This document shows, in pieces, positions 40,825-52,200 of a stretch of 64,000 nt of DNA. The position numbers and the translations under genes are program-made. The notes under the pieces are model-generated. The model searched no databases. It saw only the letters and a program-made list of their open reading frames with translations, and had not been told where the DNA came from. The DNA lies in NCBI GenBank assembly GCA_018654255.1, contig JABILX010000004.1:62001-126000 (forward strand), in the 5' to 3' direction. Source of the stretch: Candidatus Peregrinibacteria bacterium. Its GTDB lineage: Bacteria > Patescibacteriota > Gracilibacteria > UBA1369 > LOWO2-01-FULL-3. Each line of letters begins with the position of its first letter. Within the stretch, counting starts at the first letter, position 1.

Positions 40825-43252
40825 AACAAAAGAAAAACTGCTAGCCGCCGCACTATCTTATAGAACGATGAATTTATCAGTTATTCCAGTTGGCTCAAAC
40901 AAAAGAGCCGTAATAGAGTGGAAGGAATTTCAAACCCGCCTTCCAAGAGAGGAAGAAATAAGAGAGTGGTTTAATAATCCATCAGCAAAAGGTATAGCAA
41001 TAGTCACTGGCGTAATTTCTGGATTGGTAGTTGTAGATACCGAAGCTGAAGCAGATATTTCAGAAATGGATTTTGGCACCACGGTAGAGAGTATCTCTGG
41101 CGGAGGTGGTCGTCACTTCTACTACAAGTATCCAAATAGTAGAGTGATAGGTAACAGAGCCGGAATACGCCCAAAAATTGATATAAGAGGTGAGGGTGGT
41201 TACGTAATCGTCCCACCATCGCTACATCCAAGTGGTGGTCAATACAAATGGGCCAAATCCATAGAAGACAATGCGCCTGCCGAGCTGCCAAAATGGCTTC
41301 TAGAAGAATTGACGCAAAACCCAACGGCCAAGGCTTTGATATCGACTCCAGTTCTCGAAGGAAGAAGAAACGACACCGCTACGCGCTATGTAGGGAAGTT
41401 ATTGACGCAGTACAAGCGGGACGAATGGGAAACGATCGTGTGGGAGAAATTAAAAGATTGGAATAGGACAGAGGTGACGCCCCCGCTAGATGAGAAAGAA
41501 CTTCGCTCAATACTTGATTCCATATCATCAAAAGAAGCCAGGAATAGAAAAGAGGACTCCAAAGAGCAAAAAGAATCAAAGGATTCGACCGCAACCATGC
41601 TTATTAAGTGCTTGGAAGACGAAAACGCAACATTATTCCACGATCAGCATGGAGAGCCTTACATACGAGTCCACGATGGAAAGAGATGGATTTGTAGGCA
41701 AACTGGCTCTCAGGATTTCAAATACTGGTTATGCCACTTGTTTTATAAACAGAAAGGGAAAGCAGTAGGCACACAAGCTCTAAGCGACGCGATCAACCTA
41801 ATATCAGCCAAATCACGTTTTGAGGGAGAGGAAATCCGTCTTGAAAACAGAGTTATTCATAAAAACGACACCATTTGGTACAACCTTTGTGACAAGGAAG
41901 GGAGGGTGATGAAGATTACTGCAGAAAAATGCGAAGTCATTGATAACCCGCCTATTTTATTCAAGGACTTCAAGCATCAAAAAGAGCAGATTATTTCAGA
42001 TTATCCGTGCGACTTGAACGAAATATTCAAGTTCATTCGAATAAAAAACAAGGAACATAAAATTCTCTTGTTGGTTTATCTTGTGTCTTCTTTGATCCCA
42101 AGTATCCCGCACCCCATTCCAGTTCTATATGGGCCACAAGGGTCGTCAAAAACTACGGTTTCCAGAATATTGACCAGACTTATTGATCCATCTCATACAG
42201 AAGTACTGAGTCTGCCTAGGAACGATAACGAACTTATCCAACAGTTATCACATAATTACGCGGCTTTCTACGACAATATCCAGAAAATTCCTGACAACAT
42301 CTCGGACATACTCTGTAGAGCTGTAACTGGTGAAGGGGGGTCCAAAAGAAAACTTTTCACTGACGATGAAGACATTCTTTACTCATATCGTAGAACCATA
42401 GGTCTTAACGGCATAAATATCGTTGCGACCAAGCCAGACCTGCTTGATAGATGCATTCTAATAGAATTAGACCGTATCCCAAACGATGAAAGAAAGACAG
42501 AAAATCAACTATGGGAAAGTTTTGAAGAAGTGCGGCCGCTTCTATTCAGGAAGATGACGGAAATTTTATCACGAGCCATGGGCACCTATAAGGGGGTTGA
42601 ATTGAAGACATCTCCACGTATGGCTGATTTTGCCCAATGGGGAGTGGCCATAACAGAAGCGTTAGGACTCAACGCAGATGATTTTCTAAATGCTTACGAC
42701 AATAACATCAAGCAACAAAACCAAGAGGTTATAGACGAAAATGTAGTAGCTAACGCAATAGTTGGCCTTATGTCAGATAGGGGGGAGTGGTCCGGAACCG
42801 CATCCGAACTCCTAGATGAACTCACGGAATTAGCAGAAAAGCTGAAAATAAACACAAAAGACAAGGCGTGGCCAAAGGCTGCCAATTCACTTTCAAGAAA
42901 GCTGAATGAGATTGGTCCAAACTTGAAAGAAATTGGAATAAACGTTTTCAAGGACAAAAAGAAGGAGCGCAAAATAACCATTACGCATAATATCGCCGAA
43001 ACCGTCTCAACCGTCGCAAACGCCGTTCCTCAGCCAGAAAGAGATCCGTCGGTATTGGCTCTATCCGAAGCTATAAAGAGGGAAGCATTGTCTGTAGTAG
43101 ACGATATTGACGATAAAGACGATATGTTCGGTTTCAGTAATAAGATAAGAGCATTCATGGACGACAAGATAGAAATTGGAGAGTTGAATGAAAAAGAGAC
43201 ATTATCGGTGGTCCAAAGTCTTTTTGGCAAGGATTCACATTACATAAATTAA
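40817..43252 (+). CDS. Primase/polymerase - helicase replication protein
   Basis: Replication protein of the element. Residues about 1-165 are a bifunctional primase/polymerase (prim-pol) domain: MNLSVIPVGSNKRAVIEWKEF, GIAIVTGVISGLVVVDTE with a catalytic Asp, and GGRHFYYKYP. Residues about 400-600 carry an ATPase with Walker A GPQGSSKTTVSRILT near residue 438 and a likely acidic Walker B in AAFYDNIQKIP. This fits the superfamily 3/AAA+ helicases in plasmid and phage primases. The C-terminal 200 residues are helical and charged. It follows the 48-aa ORF with an 8-bp overlap. Confidence 0.87.
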   Translation: MTETKEKLLAAALSYRTMNLSVIPVGSNKRAVIEWKEFQTRLPREEEIREWFNNPSAKGIAIVTGVISGLVVVDTEAEADISEMDFGTTVESISGGGGRHFYYKYPNSRVIGNRAGIRPKIDIRGEGGYVIVPPSLHPSGGQYKWAKSIEDNAPAELPKWLLEELTQNPTAKALISTPVLEGRRNDTATRYVGKLLTQYKRDEWETIVWEKLKDWNRTEVTPPLDEKELRSILDSISSKEARNRKEDSKEQKESKDSTATMLIKCLEDENATLFHDQHGEPYIRVHDGKRWICRQTGSQDFKYWLCHLFYKQKGKAVGTQALSDAINLISAKSRFEGEEIRLENRVIHKNDTIWYNLCDKEGRVMKITAEKCEVIDNPPILFKDFKHQKEQIISDYPCDLNEIFKFIRIKNKEHKILLLVYLVSSLIPSIPHPIPVLYGPQGSSKTTVSRILTRLIDPSHTEVLSLPRNDNELIQQLSHNYAAFYDNIQKIPDNISDILCRAVTGEGGSKRKLFTDDEDILYSYRRTIGLNGINIVATKPDLLDRCILIELDRIPNDERKTENQLWESFEEVRPLLFRKMTEILSRAMGTYKGVELKTSPRMADFAQWGVAITEALGLNADDFLNAYDNNIKQQNQEVIDENVVANAIVGLMSDRGEWSGTASELLDELTELAEKLKINTKDKAWPKAANSLSRKLNEIGPNLKEIGINVFKDKKKERKITITHNIAETVSTVANAVPQPERDPSVLALSEAIKREALSVVDDIDDKDDMFGFSNKIRAFMDDKIEIGELNEKETLSVVQSLFGKDSHYIN

Positions 43253-43269
43253 CATCTAACCAAGCAAAC

Positions 43270-43455
43270 ATGTTTGACCCAAAAAATTTCCGATTGAAGT
43301 CAGTTTACCTCCCACTAGAACTAGCGGGTATGGCTGAATTGAAGGCAAAAGCTGAGTACATGAACTTCTCAGCATACATAAGAAGTCTCGTCATTGAGGA
43401 CTTAAAAAGAGAGGATTTACTACCTAAAGTACAGAGCAATAACAGTTCAAACTAA
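43270..43455 (+). CDS. Small ribbon-helix-helix-like protein
   Basis: A 61-aa protein: a strand (RLKSVYLPLELA), helix (GMAELKAKAEYM) and helix (NFSAYIRSLVIEDLKRE), the layout of a ribbon-helix-helix DNA-binding domain. It starts 17 bp after the primase gene. It may be a repressor or accessory protein for replication or excision of the element. Confidence 0.75.
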   Translation: MFDPKNFRLKSVYLPLELAGMAELKAKAEYMNFSAYIRSLVIEDLKREDLLPKVQSNNSSN

Positions 43456-43510
43456 AAGACGGTACTCTTTTAAAATGATGATACCTTCTATCCTTAACGA
43501 TTTCTGAATT

Positions 43511-44125
43511 ATGGGAATGTACCCAACCAAAAACTCGGCAGATGACTGCTTTTGTATTGATACTCAATGGCTAAAACAACATGGCTACTTTTGTGGATGG
43601 AAGAGTGGTGGCATTACTTGGTCTCGTGGGTGGAGTGGGAGTGAATCTTCAATAGGATTTACCGTAAGCACAATGAGTTCCCCAGAGATTAAGTTTCAAT
43701 ATACTATCACTCCTAGGTGGGATGGTGAGAAAAAAGATATGGATTATTCTTTTCCTCTAGTCAAAGTTCCATGTAATCTCGGCGGGTTCAGGTGGGCTTT
43801 CAAGTGCTCTTTGTACAAAAGGAATTGTTATTGCGGCAGGACTGTTTATAAACTCTATCAACCTGATGGTTCCGATTATTTTGGGTGTAGGAAGTGTATG
43901 AACATCGTATATGAAAGTCAGCGAAAGAGTGGTTGTAGACTTGAGTTTTTTGGTAAAGCTCTTGATAACGAAAGGAAATATGGAGAGGTCTACGATTCTA
44001 TACATAAATGGCATTATCAAGGAAAGCCTACTAGAAAAGTTCGGAAGTTGAGACGACTTGAAGCCAGGATGCCATCTCTCGAGGAGTCTATTGCAATTAA
44101 AAAAAGTATTTTTGGTAGATTGTAA
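43511..44125 (+). CDS. Zinc-binding protein of mobile elements, unknown function
   Basis: A 204-aa protein. The core contains a Cys pair KCSLYKRNCYCGRTV and a second pair YFGCRKCMNIVYESQR, so a zinc ribbon is likely. The segment from VPCNLGGFRWAFKC to NIVYESQ resembles a family of small proteins that occurs with phage and plasmid genes, by memory. The C-terminus is basic (RKVRKLRRLEARM). The role is unknown; DNA or RNA binding is plausible. Confidence 0.72.
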   Translation: MGMYPTKNSADDCFCIDTQWLKQHGYFCGWKSGGITWSRGWSGSESSIGFTVSTMSSPEIKFQYTITPRWDGEKKDMDYSFPLVKVPCNLGGFRWAFKCSLYKRNCYCGRTVYKLYQPDGSDYFGCRKCMNIVYESQRKSGCRLEFFGKALDNERKYGEVYDSIHKWHYQGKPTRKVRKLRRLEARMPSLEESIAIKKSIFGRL

Positions 44126-44132
44126 CTTTGTG

Positions 44133-44253
44133 TATAATGTTTGTGCTACCAAACACCGCCAAAAAAACGAAAGCTGATTTGTTGCTCTTAAGGGGCGACT
44201 GTGTCAACAAAAGGCTTTCGGGTCTGGTGTTGGTAGCCACAGTCGTCCCTTTT
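44133..44253 (+). ncRNA. Predicted structured RNA or switch upstream of the serine recombinase
   Basis: TATAAT at 44133-44138 would place a start near 44145, exactly at the first helix. P1 pairs 44145-44157 with 44226-44237 (GCTACC/GGTAGC, and AACACC/GGTGTT with one bulged A). P2 pairs CGAAAGC (44168-44174) with GCTTTCG (44214-44220). P3 pairs TTTGTTG (44178-44184) with CAACAAA (44205-44211). The apical loop (44190-44203) pairs with 44238-44251 in 14 bp with one G-T wobble, directly after P1, and TTTT follows. It may be a terminator switch or a pseudoknot. Confidence 0.65.
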
Positions 44254-44275
44254 GGGAATAACCTAACAAAACCTC

Positions 44276-45901
44276 ATGAAATACTTCATCTACATAAGAA
44301 AATCATCTGATAGGGAAGATCATCAAATCCTAAGCATAGGATCGCAAACAAAGGTACTCGAAGAACTTGCGGCAAAGATGGGAGTGCAGGTTGTAGCCAT
44401 CTACAAGGAGGAGAAAACGGCATACAAAACGGGTCGTCCAAAATTCAACGAAATGCTAGCCAGGATTGAAAGGGGGGAAGCTGATGGGATAATTGTTTAT
44501 CACCTTACAAGAATAGCAAGGAACAGCTTTGATGGAGGAAGGGTGATTTACATGATGGACGAAGGTACGCTGAAAGAAATCATAACTCCAGAAACAACAT
44601 ATACAAACCTCACAGATCATAAGTTCCTGATGCAGATCCATTTTGCAATGGCGAAGAAAAGTTCAGATGATACAAGTACATTTGTAAAAAGAGACAATCA
44701 AACAAAGCTGGAAAAGGGAGAGCTTATAGGGTTGGCATCGTTAGGCTATTTGAACATAGACAAAGAGGGGAGAATAGCAGGGAAAAGATACACGAACGAA
44801 AAACAGGTTTTGCTTGCACAATTAGGCAGACCTTTAAAAAGAACAGAGATAGATCCTATTGATGGTCCACTAGTAAAGAAAGTATTGGAGAAGGCGGCGA
44901 CAGGAACTATGTCTGCAAGTGCACTTTTAGAATATGCTAATGAGATAGGGCTGAAGAATATTGCGAAAAATACTCTGTTCAACATGTTCACAAACCCCAA
45001 CTGCTATGGATCCATAAAATCCAAGGGCAAAATATACCAAGGAGATTTTGATGCATTGATAAGTAAAAAAACTTTCGACCAAATTCAAGACATGCTTAAG
45101 AATAAGTCTAAACCAAGGAAACAAATACACAGATTCCCATATGTAGGGATAATGAGATGCGACGAATGTGGTTCTATGATAACAGCAGAAATTCAGAAGG
45201 GGCATGTGTATTACAGATGCTCAAAGAAAAAGGGGAAATGCAAACAACCATACTTAAGAAGCGAATTACTTGAGAAGCAGTTAAAGGATTATCTTGAAAA
45301 GGTGCAAATCCCAGATGCGTTCATCAAGTGGGCTTCAAAGCAACTACAGTCAGTTTATAAAGACGAAGTGAAGGTACAAGCATCAACAAGAATGAGCGCA
45401 CAACAAGAGCTAAACAGGCTAAAAAAGAAACAAGCAAAACTGCTTGAAGAGTACCTGAGTAGTGATAGCGTACTAACAAAAGAAGAATACTCAGAACAAA
45501 AACAGAAAGTATTAACAGAAATATGCTTGTTAGAAGAAAACATGCAGGCTCACAGCGGCGAAGAAGTTAAGTGGATAGGTGATTGCGAGGACTTCTTCGA
45601 GTTCTCAAGCCAACTGTTAAACAGATTCGATACAGTCGATATTGAAGAGAAAAGATTTGTACTTCAAGCAATCGGCTCGAACTTTGTGCTAAAAAACAGG
45701 CAGCTAACCTTGGAATACCAGAAAATATACAAACCTTTCTTGAAATTGAATGAGTTTGAATCACAAAACCGGCTCGAACCAGAAAAACCCGATGTAGAAG
45801 CCACGAAGAGCCATTTTGCTCGAAAAATAGCTTTATGGGGTGAGCGATGGGGTTCGAACCCACGACCCCCTGGACCACAACCAGGTGCTCTAACCAACTG
45901 A
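44276..45901 (+). CDS. Large serine recombinase (integrase) whose end overlaps tRNA-His
   Basis: Site-specific recombinase for integration and excision of the element. The N-terminal resolvase domain has the catalytic Ser10 in IYIRKSSDRE and conserved residues in LTRIARN. The recombinase domain follows (about 155-270). A zinc-ribbon (RCDECGSMITAE, then YYRCSKKKGKC) and a coiled coil near 370-430 complete the large-serine-recombinase plan. The last about 22 codons and the stop are antisense to tRNA-His (GERWGSNPRPPGPQPGALTN), so the chromosomal attachment site provides the C-terminus. A structured leader precedes it. Confidence 0.94.
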   Translation: MKYFIYIRKSSDREDHQILSIGSQTKVLEELAAKMGVQVVAIYKEEKTAYKTGRPKFNEMLARIERGEADGIIVYHLTRIARNSFDGGRVIYMMDEGTLKEIITPETTYTNLTDHKFLMQIHFAMAKKSSDDTSTFVKRDNQTKLEKGELIGLASLGYLNIDKEGRIAGKRYTNEKQVLLAQLGRPLKRTEIDPIDGPLVKKVLEKAATGTMSASALLEYANEIGLKNIAKNTLFNMFTNPNCYGSIKSKGKIYQGDFDALISKKTFDQIQDMLKNKSKPRKQIHRFPYVGIMRCDECGSMITAEIQKGHVYYRCSKKKGKCKQPYLRSELLEKQLKDYLEKVQIPDAFIKWASKQLQSVYKDEVKVQASTRMSAQQELNRLKKKQAKLLEEYLSSDSVLTKEEYSEQKQKVLTEICLLEENMQAHSGEEVKWIGDCEDFFEFSSQLLNRFDTVDIEEKRFVLQAIGSNFVLKNRQLTLEYQKIYKPFLKLNEFESQNRLEPEKPDVEATKSHFARKIALWGERWGSNPRPPGPQPGALTN

Positions 45902-45913
45902 GCTACGCTCACC
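45836..45913 (-). tRNA. tRNA-His (GTG)
   Basis: On the minus strand it has an encoded G-1, acceptor GTGAGCG/CGCTCAC, D-arm GCTCAGTTGGTTAGAGC, anticodon loop TTGTGGT (anticodon GTG), T-arm with GTTCGAACC, C73 paired with G-1, and CCA. It is the likely insertion site of the element to its left. Confidence 0.97.
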
Positions 45914-46007
45914 ACGATTGCACACGCCAAACCTAAAAAGTAAAGAAGCGGTGCGACACAGATCTTATCTTTTTTGGCGATTTGGCGCAATATTTTTATG
46001 TCTTTGT

Positions 46008-46059
46008 TCCGGATTAAATTTCCAACCTGTTGGGTCTAACCTGTTAATTTTAATCCGGA
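46008..46059. repeat. 11-bp inverted repeat downstream of tRNA-His
   Basis: TCCGGATTAAA (46008-46018) is inverted as TTTAATCCGGA (46049-46059). Between them AACCTGTT occurs twice. It lies beyond the element's right end and could be a transposon or recombinase site. Confidence 0.6.
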
Positions 46060-46126
46060 TTAAAATTACAAAAATCACAAAAACCGCCATTAATCCAACT
46101 CAACCGCCCCTCCAAACCCCAAACAA

Positions 46127-46157
46127 ATAAAAAAGCTCCTCCCACTTGGGGAGGAGC
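46127..46157 (-). terminator. Rho-independent terminator of the giant operon
   Basis: On the minus strand the stem GCTCCTCCC / GGGAGGAGC (9 bp) is followed by TTTTTTATTT. It lies 135 bp after the stop codon of the 2706-aa gene. Confidence 0.88.
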
Positions 46158-46292
46158 GATAAATGTAGATTTAGGATGACGTACGCCCTAGAAAGAAGCC
46201 TAACATAACCTACTCTACTGGTTTGGAGACTTAGAAAGCCTCGCAGATATAAATTCTACGCACATACTGGAAAAAGTCAATAGAAAGATTAT

Positions 46293-49200
46293 TTATAACT
46301 CTAATTTTTCAATAATTTCACTTTCCAATTCAAGTAGTACTTTATCAAGATGTTTCCTGGTGCCTTTCCCATCATCATTATGCTCTCCTTTCCAGTACTC
46401 CTTCAAAAACTGAACTTTATCTCCAGCTACCTCTAGCTTTATAGCTAACGCAGCAAGACAATGCACCTTTTTAGCATAATTGTTATAAATACTTGGAGAG
46501 TTCTTTTGGGCCGTATGTAACCAACGTGGACTTAGAACGAGCTCTCCATCGCTCACAAGATTAGGAAATTTACCGTGTCGTTCGCTTTTAAAGCGAACCG
46601 GCACCTTACTCCAAGCCTTTTCAAAGGTATCTATTTTCTTTAATCTTTCCTCCATCGACTTGCTAGATTTTTCTGTAAGAGCAGCATCAAGTCCAGTCGA
46701 AGAGGCCCTAAGTTTTTTAATAAATTCGTGAGAAAACAGTTCCGAATAGTTTGTAGTGATTTTGTCAAGATATTCCTTAGTTTCCAAATAATTTTTCTCG
46801 ATATCACCTTTGTACCAAGAACCCAAGGTTTCGCCATCAGAGACGGTAGGCTCTTCATAGCCAGTCTCAGCACCAGTTAATTCACTATCTTTTTCAGGAT
46901 TAGCTTCTTCATCAGCTGTTTTTTCGTCGTCCTTAATCGCTTTCTCCGTAGATTCATCATGTGCGCCAGTGGGGGTAAGTGGTGCTGTCGCTGCGGCTTC
47001 TAATGCTTTCTTCGCCTGTTCTGCAGGGGATTTATAAGTGGTATCATGCCAGACAACATAGTCCCAGTAGCCAATATTCTCATCAGGGTTGGGACCATCA
47101 TCAATAACCAAAGTACCACATTCACCTTCGTCATAACATCTTGCTCTCAGTTTGAAATAAACGTATCCTCCAAAGGCCTTAAATGGACTAGCAATCACTA
47201 ATCCCAAAGCCCAACCAGGAAGTCCCGCAACTTTATCGAACCCCTTAGCGGCAGCCTTTCTTAAAACCCCAGGCTCTCCAGACTTCCCAGGCTTCCCACC
47301 CTCACGGGATTCGCCAGGACCTGACCTTCTTCCACTTTTTTTAGCCTTGTCTTTACCAATAATCTTATTTCTATTAGTTCTAAAATAATCAGATAGAACA
47401 TTTAGTGCTCTAGTAGGCGTGAAATTGCTTCTATCAATTTCTGGTGATCGAGGTCGTTCCAAAGGCATTGGCCTCTCAAGATGATCTACAATCTGTGAGT
47501 TCTGGGGGTCTTGACCCGTATTCTCTTGAGAAGGCTGTTCTGCAGCTCTAGAAAATCTGTTTATTAAAACATAGATATCTTCTTTCAATGACAGATTGTC
47601 AGCCTTCATTTTAGAATCAAGTTTCATTAATTCACGTGCAAATTCTTGAAAAGCTTCAGTTTGTGCTTGATCCAATGCCTGACGAGGGTTGTTCTCAAAA
47701 TTTGGAGAAGATCTACTAGCTTTTAAAAATATTCTTCTCGCATCTATAATACCGTGCAAATTGACAGCCTCCGTGATAATAGTAATTAACTCTGCTGGTA
47801 TTGAATCTGCAAACTTGGGAAGATGAGAACTCGCCATAGCATCCATCAAATTAGCATATGCCAGGGTGAATTCCTTAAATCTAGAAGCTGGAGCCTCCAG
47901 TGCCTGATTACCCCTGCTTATATTCTCTTTGACAAAATTTGGTAAATCGAAATCCAAAACGCCTCTGCCTGACTTGAAAGAAATATCGAAATCAGAAGAA
48001 TCCATGAATGATTCAATAGCAATCATTAAGTCAGATCTGTCAAAAACAGTATTGTCACCAGGGTTTCTTCTAGTAGCAGTCTGGCTTTTAGGTAATCGCC
48101 CAGTAGTTTTATCAAAGTCATACGCAGATTCTAATTTTTCCAAGTACTTTTTAGCTTCTGCTTTATAAAGCTTACGAATATTTGGATCAAGGGTCTTAGA
48201 ATACTTTCCTAACGCACCTCGTACTTTTTTATAATGCTTATTAAAATCAGCCCTATTATTTATTTGAGCTTGCTCAAAGGGCTTGACACTATCCTTCAAC
48301 GCATCATTAGCATCTCTAATATTGCTGCGTACAAAAGATTCACTAATTGATTTCAAATCCTCTCTCAAATTTTTTGATCTTTTGCTTCCCAGCCTTCCAG
48401 ATCTATACATACGATATAACACGTAAGATCCAACTAAAACAGGAGTTCCAATGGAGCTTATACCAATAGTCCAGTTAACCCAATTACATCCCTGTAAAAA
48501 TAAAGAAGAACCAGCTATGATGGCCAATTTTCCACCACCAGTCTTATTAAATGCATCAAAAATTTTCTGTAAAGACCCATTATGACCCTCATAAGCTCTA
48601 CCAAAAAGGTTCCTTAATTCTGCTTTAGACATTCCTAATTCCTTTATTAGATCTCTCGAATATTGTCGTGATATTCGATTAAACATTCTAGAGTGATTTC
48701 TCGCGAGATTCTCAACAAACAAGTCTGCGGTCAAAGCATCAGCCTTAGCAAGTTCCACGATATCCGCGTATTCAATTTCAAATTTGACACCACTTCTTCT
48801 AGATAGAACTTCCAAAACAGTACGTCCTTCAGCAGTGTTCATAAATCTTTCGAAATCAGGCTTTGATACGGTTTTTTTAGGATCTGTCAGTACAGAATCT
48901 ACCTCTGAACGAACAGATTCTAAAGCTTTAAGTTTCGCATCCTTTCCTTCAAATTGTCTCCATGTATCTCGGCTGATATCCAAATTAATAGATTCAAGAG
49001 CAAAATTCCATGACTCTTTAGGAGTCATACCCTCAACAATACCTGCATCAAATGAATTCTCAGTAATGTAATTCATCACTTCTCTGGTTCTCCCCTCCAC
49101 TTTCATATTAGGATCAACAGTTAGTATTTTTGCTGCCAATCTACCAGCTTTCCCAGATTGATATAATTCAGCAACAGTCTCACCTAGCATCAACTCTGAA

Positions 49201-52200
49201 TCAAAACTCTCAACCTTCCCCTCAAAATCCCTAACCCGTTCAAGAACACTCATCCTCTCTTGAGCAGTTAGGTTTGTTCCTTCCAACATCATTAATTCTC
49301 TAGCATGGAATCTGCTCATCAAGAAGTCCAACATTTCACCTTTCGCTTTGGTAGAAGGCAAGTCTCCAAACAATTCAGATGCAAAATCACCAAGACCATC
49401 AATAAATTCAGCAGCTTCCCGTACAGATTTAGAAAGCTTAGCTTTAGAATTTCTAGCCAGCATTTCAATAATCACTTGACCATGTTCACGGCTATAAATG
49501 TCCATTAGTTCTTCCATCTTTATATCTTTTGCACGGGCTTCCAATTTTGTTAGCCTATCAAGAACTGCCTTTCTGGCCTCCAATGATTTGATCTTTTCCC
49601 AAGATCTAGCATCTATGCCTCTAGCTTTAGACCATTTAATAAGTTCACCAACTTTCCCAAATTCCATGCCCTTAAATAAACCAAAATCAGCGACTCCGCC
49701 TTCATATAGATAATCTGCCACTTTGAATATTTGTCTCTTAGAAGGTCTTTTGCCCCTGCTTTCTCTAGGAGCAGTGTTATACTCTTTCATTACCTTTTCG
49801 TAATATTGCTCCCTATTAAATCTTTTAATTCCTCTGTCTTGCGACGAAGGCCCTTTACCAGAAATCATCCTTTGTCCCATTCTGATACCTATAGAGAACG
49901 CAAGATTGCCTCTGATTGCCGCAGCTGCATCAAATGGGTGGTCACCCTCAAATGCTGAGTGCCAAAGGTATTGAGTACCAGTAAGAGCAGCAGCATCCAC
50001 TATTGGTATGAAAGGAAGGGTAGCAGCTTTTGCATAACGACTAGTAGCGCCAATCTTTTGTGCGCCTGACCCAACCATCTTTAGGACTCCAAGAGTCAAG
50101 ACACTTTCTCCCCAAGACTTAATTTGCTCGGTTGGGCTCCATAGATGATGAACATTACCAGAAGGGAGGGCAGAATTAAGCATCATCATCTCAGAGAAAG
50201 CCAGGGTCTCTGCTGCGAAACCAGCAGCTTTTGCAGTGAAAGCAGAACCACCTTTTTTAATAGTAAGACTTGCGAGCTCTTTCATTGCCTGTCTTCTCAT
50301 GACCAAACCAGTTATACCTTTTCCAGCAGCACTTGCCCCCCATCCCATTGCGACAAACGCAGGTAAATCCATAACCATGCTAGTCCAAAACTCTCCAGAT
50401 TCCTGAGCTGTCATTCTCCAAAATTCATAAAACTCTTTGTCAATTTCTTCAAAATCATCTTCATATGCCTCCCATTTTTCATCTACGCCAGGAATAAGTT
50501 CTAAGGCTTTTTTCTTTAGAGATTCATCCGTGCTTTTTCGCGAAAGAACACCAGTTACAGTTCTAACAACATGCTCTCTCCACAATCTTGAAATGATCGT
50601 TAAATCATAATTTTCCGAAACTCGCTTTGAAATAAGCTCCTCTTCTTCTTGTGTTAAAGTCTTGTCTTCGCGACTCAATCTCTCTTGTTTAATAGCATTG
50701 TCCGTCACATCAGATAAGGAACCAGATTTTCTGTCATCTACCAAGATCTTGTGTAGATCTGATCCATCCGTGAGACACTCTTTATAAAATTCTTTCCTAG
50801 CTCCTCTGCCAACTCCGCAAGCTTCAAATAAGCCAGCTTCTTCAAAATAATTATATTGGAACTCTTGTGAGGCATAATACATTCTAAAGCCTTTTAACTT
50901 CTCGCCTCGCGCTATGTCATGAATAGGCTCGCCACTCATGTAGCTATCCAAGACGCCAAACGCCTCATCGTAACGTTTTTTGTCATCTCCAGATACCATC
51001 TCGCTTCGCTCTACGTTCTTCAACAACTTCGCAGCACCAGGGTTAGATTTTCCATATTCAGCCCATTTCTCATCGAGAGCACTTCTGTCCAACTCTTGGA
51101 ATTTATTTACCCATTTTGATAGGTCTCCACTCAATATCAAGTCTTCAGCAGCATCTGTATCTGTAAATCCAAGAACTTCATTCATGTATTTAACAGAGTC
51201 TTCTTTTGTCATCTCATGCAGATTCTTTGTCTCTTTCAGAGCATCCTTTAATGAAAGAATTTCATTGTCTTTTGAAAGAATTTTACTTGCAACTTCGAGT
51301 GCAAAAGACTGAGATTTAATTTGGCCTTTAATGATATGCGAATGAAATTTGCTAATACTAATTTCATAGGCTTCATAGTTCGCATCACCTGTTTCATCAA
51401 AATATGCTTTAATATTATTTTTAATAAAAGTTGGTGTAGCTTCCCCAAGCCATATAGTTTTCTTCTGATCAATATTCATCTCAACTGAACGTTGTAGTAC
51501 ACTCAACTGATAATGCAGCTGCGCAACCTCGTCCATCGCAAACATCTTGAGTCGGCTCTTAGCTTGTTCAATTTTAAATTCTAACGTTGGATCCTGAGAA
51601 TTCTCCCTATGAGATTTCACGCCTTCCAAGAAAGCTAGATAAAATTCTTTAGCTTTTTCTTTATCACCATTCCTTAGATGATCATCCCCTTTATAATAAT
51701 CAAGCACATAAGATCTATCATCCAAAGAGGCTTGAACCTTTTGTATTTTCATATACTTAACTAGACCAAAATGTTCGATTACACTGTCTATTTTTGCAAT
51801 AGTTCTAGCTGAATCCTCATGTAATTTAGGGTCCTCATGAGCCTCTTTCTTGGCTAGATAATAAGCATCTGTGAGAACAAGAACCTTGGCTTCATCTTCC
51901 TTACCATAATAGCGAACATACGGAACGAATACCCCATTGATATCTTTGCCTTCATCCTTGAAATCTTTAATGAATTTATCAAAAAGAAGTACAGGTTGCT
52001 TAGGGTCTACTTCAGTAACATCACCTGTTAATGAAACATTTATTAAATCAACGCCAATTTGGTCAAAAGCCTTTTTGAATTCTTCAAGCTTTTTCTTGTC
52101 ATCTTCGTCAAGATCTTCTTTTCTTTTCAAAAGATCAATCAGAGCAGGCTTTAGCAAAATTTTCTTTCCAATATAGTTATTATGTTCAGGAATTGGAATC

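Larger units (their letters stand above)
39120..45913 (+). mobile_element. Integrative element with serine recombinase, inserted at tRNA-His
   Basis: Six plus-strand genes between the hsd operon and tRNA-His: a winged-helix-like protein, a 48-aa ORF, a primase-helicase, a ribbon-helix-helix protein, a zinc protein and a large serine recombinase. The right end lies in tRNA-His, with the recombinase stop codon inside the tRNA gene. The left limit is not precisely seen; I place it near repeat copy 4. No conjugation or capsid genes are found, so it is more like a satellite or mobilisable element. Confidence 0.7.
45914..46292. other. Gene-free segment between tRNA-His and the giant operon
   Basis: No real ORF. 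It contains an inverted repeat (46008-46059) and the terminator of the giant operon (46127-46157). A short plus-strand ORF here (45918-46130) has no recognisable product. Confidence 0.6.
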
